Assembly: GCA_044432745.1 (NCBI GenBank)
Contig: JAWXUH010000003.1
Coordinates: 61,380 to 125,379 of the forward strand
DNA length: 64,000 nucleotides
Reading direction: 5' to 3'
Source of the DNA: CAKOSP01 sp044432745
Lineage (GTDB): Bacteria; Bacillota_I; Bacilli_A; RF39; UBA660
Shown here: positions 60,917 through 64,000 of the stretch, one piece after another
Layout: the number at the start of each line of letters is the position of its first letter
Numbering within the stretch: position 1 is the first letter of the stretch
Made by a program: the position numbers and the translations under genes
Notes under the pieces: generated by a model
What the model was told of the DNA's origin: nothing
The model's input: the letters and a program-made list of their open reading frames with translations, nothing else
Databases searched by the model: none

Positions 60917-62527
60917 ATGTCTGAAATGGAGAGTGTTAGTAATAAGAATATTTTAAAAGTTGGAATTTATTTGAGATTATCTGATGAAGATAAAAATAAA
61001 ATTAATAAAAGTGATGATAGTGAAAGTATTAAAAATCAAAGAAATTTACTTGTAACGGAGATTAAAAAACATGATAACTTTGTTTATGTAGATGAATACT
61101 GTGATGAAGATTTATCTGGTGCAGGAACATTTAGACCTGAATTTGAAAGATTAATTAGTGATTGTAAAGAAGGCAAACTAGATATAGTAATGTGTAAAAG
61201 TCAATCAAGATTTTCAAGAGATATGGAAATCATAGAAAAATATCTTCATAATAAATTTATTGAATGGGGAGTTAGATTTATAAGTTTATCTGATAATGCT
61301 GATACATTTAATAAAGGAAATAAAAAATCAAGACAAATAAATGGTCTTGTAAATGAATGGTTTTTAGAAGATGTATCTAATAACATTAGAACCGCATTTA
61401 ATGCTAAAATGAAAAATGGTGAATACATAAGCCCGTTTGCCCCATTTGGTTATATTGTATCAAAAGAAAATAATAATAAATTAATTGTTGATAAGTACGC
61501 TAGTTTAATAGTAAAAAGGCTGTTTAATTTATATGTTGATGGATACGGATACGGAAGCATTGCAAAAAAATTAAATGAAGATAATATCCCTTCCCCTTCT
61601 CTATATAAAAAAGAGCAAGGACATAAATTAAATGTTATAAGTAAAAGAAATATAGAAGACATAAAATGGAGTTCAAATGCTATTAAAACAATACTTACAA
61701 ACGAAATTTACTTGGGACATTTAATTCAAGGAAAAAGAAGTACAGTTAGTTATAAAAACAAAAAGATTATAAAGAAAAATAAAGATAGTTGGATTGTTTC
61801 AAAAAACACTCATGAACCTATTATAAGTGAAGCACTTTTTAATAAAGTTAAAATCCTTATGAAAGAAAGGACAAGAGTTAGTAATAAAAGTAATAAAACA
61901 CATATTTTTTCTGGAAAAGTATTTTGTTTAGAATGTGATTCTTATTTAAAAAGAAATTGTACTAGTAAACATGAATATTTAGTTTGTACATCAAATAGAG
62001 ATGGTTATAATGAATGTGTTAATAAGCTATCAATGAGATATGATGTTTTATATGACATTGTATTAAATGCTATAAATGCTAAAATAAATAATTATTATAA
62101 TGAAGAAAAACTTACTTGTGCAAGTAAAGATATAAAAGAGTATGATCACGATGATGAAAACTTATCTTTAAGATATCGACTTGAAGAACTTGAAAAGAAA
62201 TTAAATATCACTAATAATTATCTTAAGACTTTATATCAAGATAAAGTTAATCAAGTTATAAATGATGAGCAATTTAAATTATTAATGGAAGATTATAGTA
62301 ATAATGAAAAAATAATTAAAAATGAAATTAATTCTATAAATGAAACACTAGAATATAAATCTGCTAAACAAAAATCAAGGTTAGATAAAAAAGAAATATT
62401 TTCTAAATATAAAGTACTTTCAAAATTAGAACACGTCATCATAAATGAATTTATTGATAAAATATACATCGGTAAAGTTAAAGATGACAAATCACGAGAT
62501 ATTAAAATTATTTGGAATATCGAATAA
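60917..62527 (+). CDS. Large serine recombinase (integrase) of element 2
   Basis: A 536-residue recombinase; start at 60917 (MSEMESVSNKNILKVGIYLR) is set by GGAGGT, which lies inside the longer possible frame. Catalytic Ser22 in VGIYLRLSDEDK, resolvase block SQSRFSRDMEIIEKYLHNKF, recombinase-domain segment YGSIAKKLNEDNIPSP, zinc ribbon FCLECDSYLKR ... YLVCTSNRDGYNECVNK, coiled coil and FIDKIYIGKVKDD. The N-terminal domain is nearly identical to the element 1 enzyme, whereas the C-terminal coiled-coil part differs more, as the different att arms would require. It is separated from attR by the RhuM gene. Confidence 0.95.
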   Translation: MSEMESVSNKNILKVGIYLRLSDEDKNKINKSDDSESIKNQRNLLVTEIKKHDNFVYVDEYCDEDLSGAGTFRPEFERLISDCKEGKLDIVMCKSQSRFSRDMEIIEKYLHNKFIEWGVRFISLSDNADTFNKGNKKSRQINGLVNEWFLEDVSNNIRTAFNAKMKNGEYISPFAPFGYIVSKENNNKLIVDKYASLIVKRLFNLYVDGYGYGSIAKKLNEDNIPSPSLYKKEQGHKLNVISKRNIEDIKWSSNAIKTILTNEIYLGHLIQGKRSTVSYKNKKIIKKNKDSWIVSKNTHEPIISEALFNKVKILMKERTRVSNKSNKTHIFSGKVFCLECDSYLKRNCTSKHEYLVCTSNRDGYNECVNKLSMRYDVLYDIVLNAINAKINNYYNEEKLTCASKDIKEYDHDDENLSLRYRLEELEKKLNITNNYLKTLYQDKVNQVINDEQFKLLMEDYSNNEKIIKNEINSINETLEYKSAKQKSRLDKKEIFSKYKVLSKLEHVIINEFIDKIYIGKVKDDKSRDIKIIWNIE

Positions 62528-62538
62528 ATTTATAATTT

Positions 62539-62559
62539 TACCAATTTTTAAAATTGGTA
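62539..62559. repeat. Perfect inverted repeat after the recombinase gene
   Basis: TACCAATTTT-T-AAAATTGGTA directly after the recombinase stop. A real T-run does not follow, so termination would be weak; a partial copy (AAAATTGGTAATTT) lies about 80 bases further on, so a protein-binding site is also possible. Confidence 0.5.
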
Positions 62560-62730
62560 AGATTATTTGATGCATTTTAACCATTTTGTAGTAAATTTGT
62601 ATTATTTTGACATAAAAAGTAATGCAGATTTGCAAAATTGGTAATTTGATTTATATTCTTATATATACTAAAATAATTTGAAAAGAAACCGGCTATATAT
62701 AGTAGTCATTAAAAAGAAAGGAATGAAAAA

Positions 62731-63753
62731 ATGGACGAAATAAAAAACAATGAAAATAATATAGTATTCTATACTAATGATGAAGGCGAAACAAAAGTCG
62801 AAGTAATTTTACAAAATGAGGATATATGGATAACTCAAAAAACAATGGCAGATTTATTTGATGTTAATATACCGGCAATTAATAAACATCTTAAAAATAT
62901 TTATAGTGAAAATGAACTAGCAGAAATTTCAACTATTTCCAAAATGGAAATAGTTCATAATGAAGGTAGCAGACAAGTAAAAAGACTTGTAGATTTTTAT
63001 AACTTAGATGCTATAATTGCTGTTGGTTATAGAGTTAATTCTAAAAAAGCTACACTATTTAGACAATGGGCTACTAAAATTTTAAAAGACTATATGATTC
63101 AAGGTTTTGCTTTAGATGATGAAAGATTTATGAAAGGCAAAAAAACTGATAAAGAATATTTTAAAAGATTACTTGAAAGAATCAAATTAATTCGTACAAG
63201 TGAAAGAATGTTTTATCAAAAAATAACAGATGTATTTTCAGAGTGTAGCATTGACTATGATAAGAACAGTGAAACAGCAAGAGACTTTTATGCAACAGTA
63301 CAAAATAAACTACACTATGCTATTACAAACAATACAGCAGCTGAAATAATATATAATAGAGTTGATTCTACTAAAGATAATATGGGACTTACCACTTGGG
63401 AAAAGTCTCCTGATGGAAAGATACTTAAAAATGATATTATAGTTGCAAAAAATTATCTAAATGAAAAAGAGATAAAAGAACTTAACAATGTTGTTAATAT
63501 GTATTTAGATTTAGTAGAAAATCGAGCTGAAAGATTAATTCCTATGAAAATGCAAGATTGGGTTAAAGATGTCGAATCTATTCTTAATCTTAATTATTAT
63601 GAAATCTTAAGTGGTAAAGGTAAAATATCTGCTGAGACTGCTAAGAAAAAAGCTCTTGAAGAATATGATAAGTATAAAGTTATACAAGATAATAATTATA
63701 TATCAGATTTTGATAAATTATTACTTGAAACTACTACCATAGAGGATAAATAA
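62731..63753 (+). CDS. RhuM-family (virulence RhuM-like) protein
   Basis: A 340-residue cytoplasmic protein of the RhuM group. Recognised by WITQKTMADLFDVNIPAINKHLKNIY (HTH-like, about residues 30-55 ), RQVKRLVDFYNLDAIIAVGYRVNS, ATLFRQWATKILKDYMIQGF and the C-terminal FYQKITDVFSECSIDYD region. RhuM-like genes are common passengers of Gram-negative and Gram-positive mobile elements and often sit in defence or toxin-antitoxin neighbourhoods; their biochemical role is not settled. AAAGGAATGAAAAA precedes the ATG. It lies between the recombinase and attR, so it moves with element 2. Confidence 0.87.
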   Translation: MDEIKNNENNIVFYTNDEGETKVEVILQNEDIWITQKTMADLFDVNIPAINKHLKNIYSENELAEISTISKMEIVHNEGSRQVKRLVDFYNLDAIIAVGYRVNSKKATLFRQWATKILKDYMIQGFALDDERFMKGKKTDKEYFKRLLERIKLIRTSERMFYQKITDVFSECSIDYDKNSETARDFYATVQNKLHYAITNNTAAEIIYNRVDSTKDNMGLTTWEKSPDGKILKNDIIVAKNYLNEKEIKELNNVVNMYLDLVENRAERLIPMKMQDWVKDVESILNLNYYEILSGKGKISAETAKKKALEEYDKYKVIQDNNYISDFDKLLLETTTIEDK

Positions 63754-63782
63754 ACTGTTGCAATATATGCAACACTTTAATA

Positions 63783-63870
63783 TTGTGTGTTTATAACATT
63801 CAAGCATACAAAAAAATAAAAATTAAAAAAGCCCATAAAATAAGGGCAAAAAGACAGTTGTGTGTTTATA
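63783..63870 (+). repeat. Short direct repeat at the right end of element 2
   Basis: TTGTGTGTTTATA occurs at 63783-63795 and 63858-63870, 75 bases apart; both are followed by two differing bases and ATTCA. The second copy is the element half of attR. The stretch between contains GCCC...GGGC, a small hairpin. Confidence 0.55.
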
Positions 63871-63883
63871 GTATTCATACAGT
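63858..63883 (+). other. attR: right junction of element 2 in the ABC ATPase gene
   Basis: Element half TTGTGTGTTTATA-GTATTCATACA followed by core GT (63882-63883) and chromosomal half TGCGTTAATTAG. Joining the chromosomal halves of attL and attR restores AAACAAAGA-GT-TGCGTTAA, which reads K-Q-R-V-A-L in frame. Confidence 0.85.
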
Positions 63884-64000
63884 TGCGTTAATTAGAACTT
63901 TAGCAATAAAGCCAGACATACTACTTTTAGATGAACCTTTTTCAGCCCTAGATTATCAAACTAGACTTACTGTAGCTGATGATGTACATAAAATAATTAA
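63882..64000 (+). pseudogene. NitT/TauT-type ABC transporter ATPase, 3' fragment
   Basis: Continuation of the gene cut at 38535. In the correct frame it reads VALIRTLAIKPDILLLDEP, Walker B, then FSALDYQTRLTVADDVHKI (D-loop and following helix) and runs off the window. It has no start of its own. On excision of both elements it rejoins the 5' fragment without a frameshift. The transporter permease gene is probably further right. Confidence 0.88.

Larger units (their letters stand above)
49145..63883. mobile_element. Integrative mobilizable element 2 (about 14.7 kb)
   Basis: Bounded by the hybrid site at 49143-49144 and attR at 63882-63883. Its backbone (HTH, RepA-like, oriT, MobV, small ORF, serine recombinase) is homologous to that of element 1 but runs in the opposite direction, towards the right end. 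Cargo: XRE plus type III restriction-modification, PHP-ATPase and a small protein on the minus strand, and a RhuM-like gene beyond the recombinase. Joined ends form a dyad different from that of element 1: TTCATAC (63874-63880) pairs with GTATGAA (49146-49152), and TGTGTGT near 63859-63865 with ACACACA near 49161-49167. No secretion genes. Confidence 0.78.

Noticed and set aside
38536..63883. Reading the insertion as a prophage
   Set aside because: No capsid, terminase, portal, tail or lysis genes are present; relaxases and oriT-like hairpins identify mobilizable elements.
38536..63883. Reading the insertion as a self-transmissible conjugative element
   Set aside because: No VirB4, coupling protein or other type IV secretion gene is present in either element.
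1..64000. Alternative genetic code (TGA as tryptophan), considered because of the very low GC content
   Set aside because: Genes such as cysS, uvrA and lgt use TGG for Trp, and TGA is found only at gene ends.
1..64000. CRISPR arrays, tRNA and rRNA genes
   Set aside because: No regularly spaced repeats, cloverleaf sequences or rRNA-like conserved blocks were seen on either strand.

Overview
The window is AT-rich DNA of a low-GC monoderm bacterium using the standard bacterial code (TGA is a stop throughout). Strong AAGGAGG-type ribosome binding sites, a Spo0A-type response regulator, a SpoIIID-type regulator, an AgrC-like sensor, Lgt, MurF, UvrA, a YugP-type protease and BspA-like leucine-rich repeat proteins point to Bacillota. 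An uncultured, probably gut-associated Bacilli/Erysipelotrichia-like or Clostridia-like lineage is my guess; there is no rRNA or tRNA in the window to settle it.

Region 1 (1-15.8 kb) is chromosomal and rich in signalling. A three-gene minus-strand operon encodes a single-module NRPS (C-A-T-reductase), an Sfp-type phosphopantetheinyl transferase and a hybrid histidine kinase. It is preceded by a 37-codon small gene and an XRE repressor. Divergent from these is a response regulator with a Spo0A-type DNA-binding domain, then a tiny autonomous gene for a 13-residue peptide, an AgrC-like GHKL kinase and a large protein with a transglutaminase-like Cys-His-Asp core. Region 2 (15.8-27.3 kb) is mostly housekeeping: an lgt-trxB-cysS-yugP-nitroreductase operon, murF, uvrA and a C26 amidotransferase, ending with a NMT1/SsuA-like substrate-binding lipoprotein.

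Region 3 (27.3-38.1 kb) is an accessory island between that binding protein and an ABC ATPase gene that probably once sat next to it. It has a VWA / MoxR-AAA+ / ankyrin operon on the minus strand and, divergently, two very large paralogous proteins. Each of the two combines leucine-rich repeats, a helical middle part and a conserved C-terminal domain with a C-x-C-C-A-H-x-E-G-A-G signature. It looks like an undescribed NTP-dependent conflict or sensing system.

Region 4 (38.5-63.9 kb) is a 25.3-kb mobile insertion that cuts the ABC ATPase gene just after its LSGGMKQR signature. The sequence resolves it into two integrative mobilizable elements joined at a hybrid attachment site near 49,143. Each carries a large serine recombinase, a tiny gene with no ATG start, a MobV relaxase with a candidate oriT, a RepA-like RecA-fold ATPase and a small HTH protein. 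The two backbones are mirror images. Element 1 (about 10.6 kb) carries a MarR-controlled heterodimeric ABC exporter. Element 2 (about 14.7 kb) carries an XRE-controlled operon of type III methyltransferase, type III restriction subunit, PHP-domain ATPase and a small acidic protein, plus a RhuM-family protein at its outer end. Joining the outer and internal half-sites rebuilds two different, nearly symmetric attP sites around a shared GT core, which is the best evidence for the two-element reading. Excision of both would restore the ABC ATPase frame.
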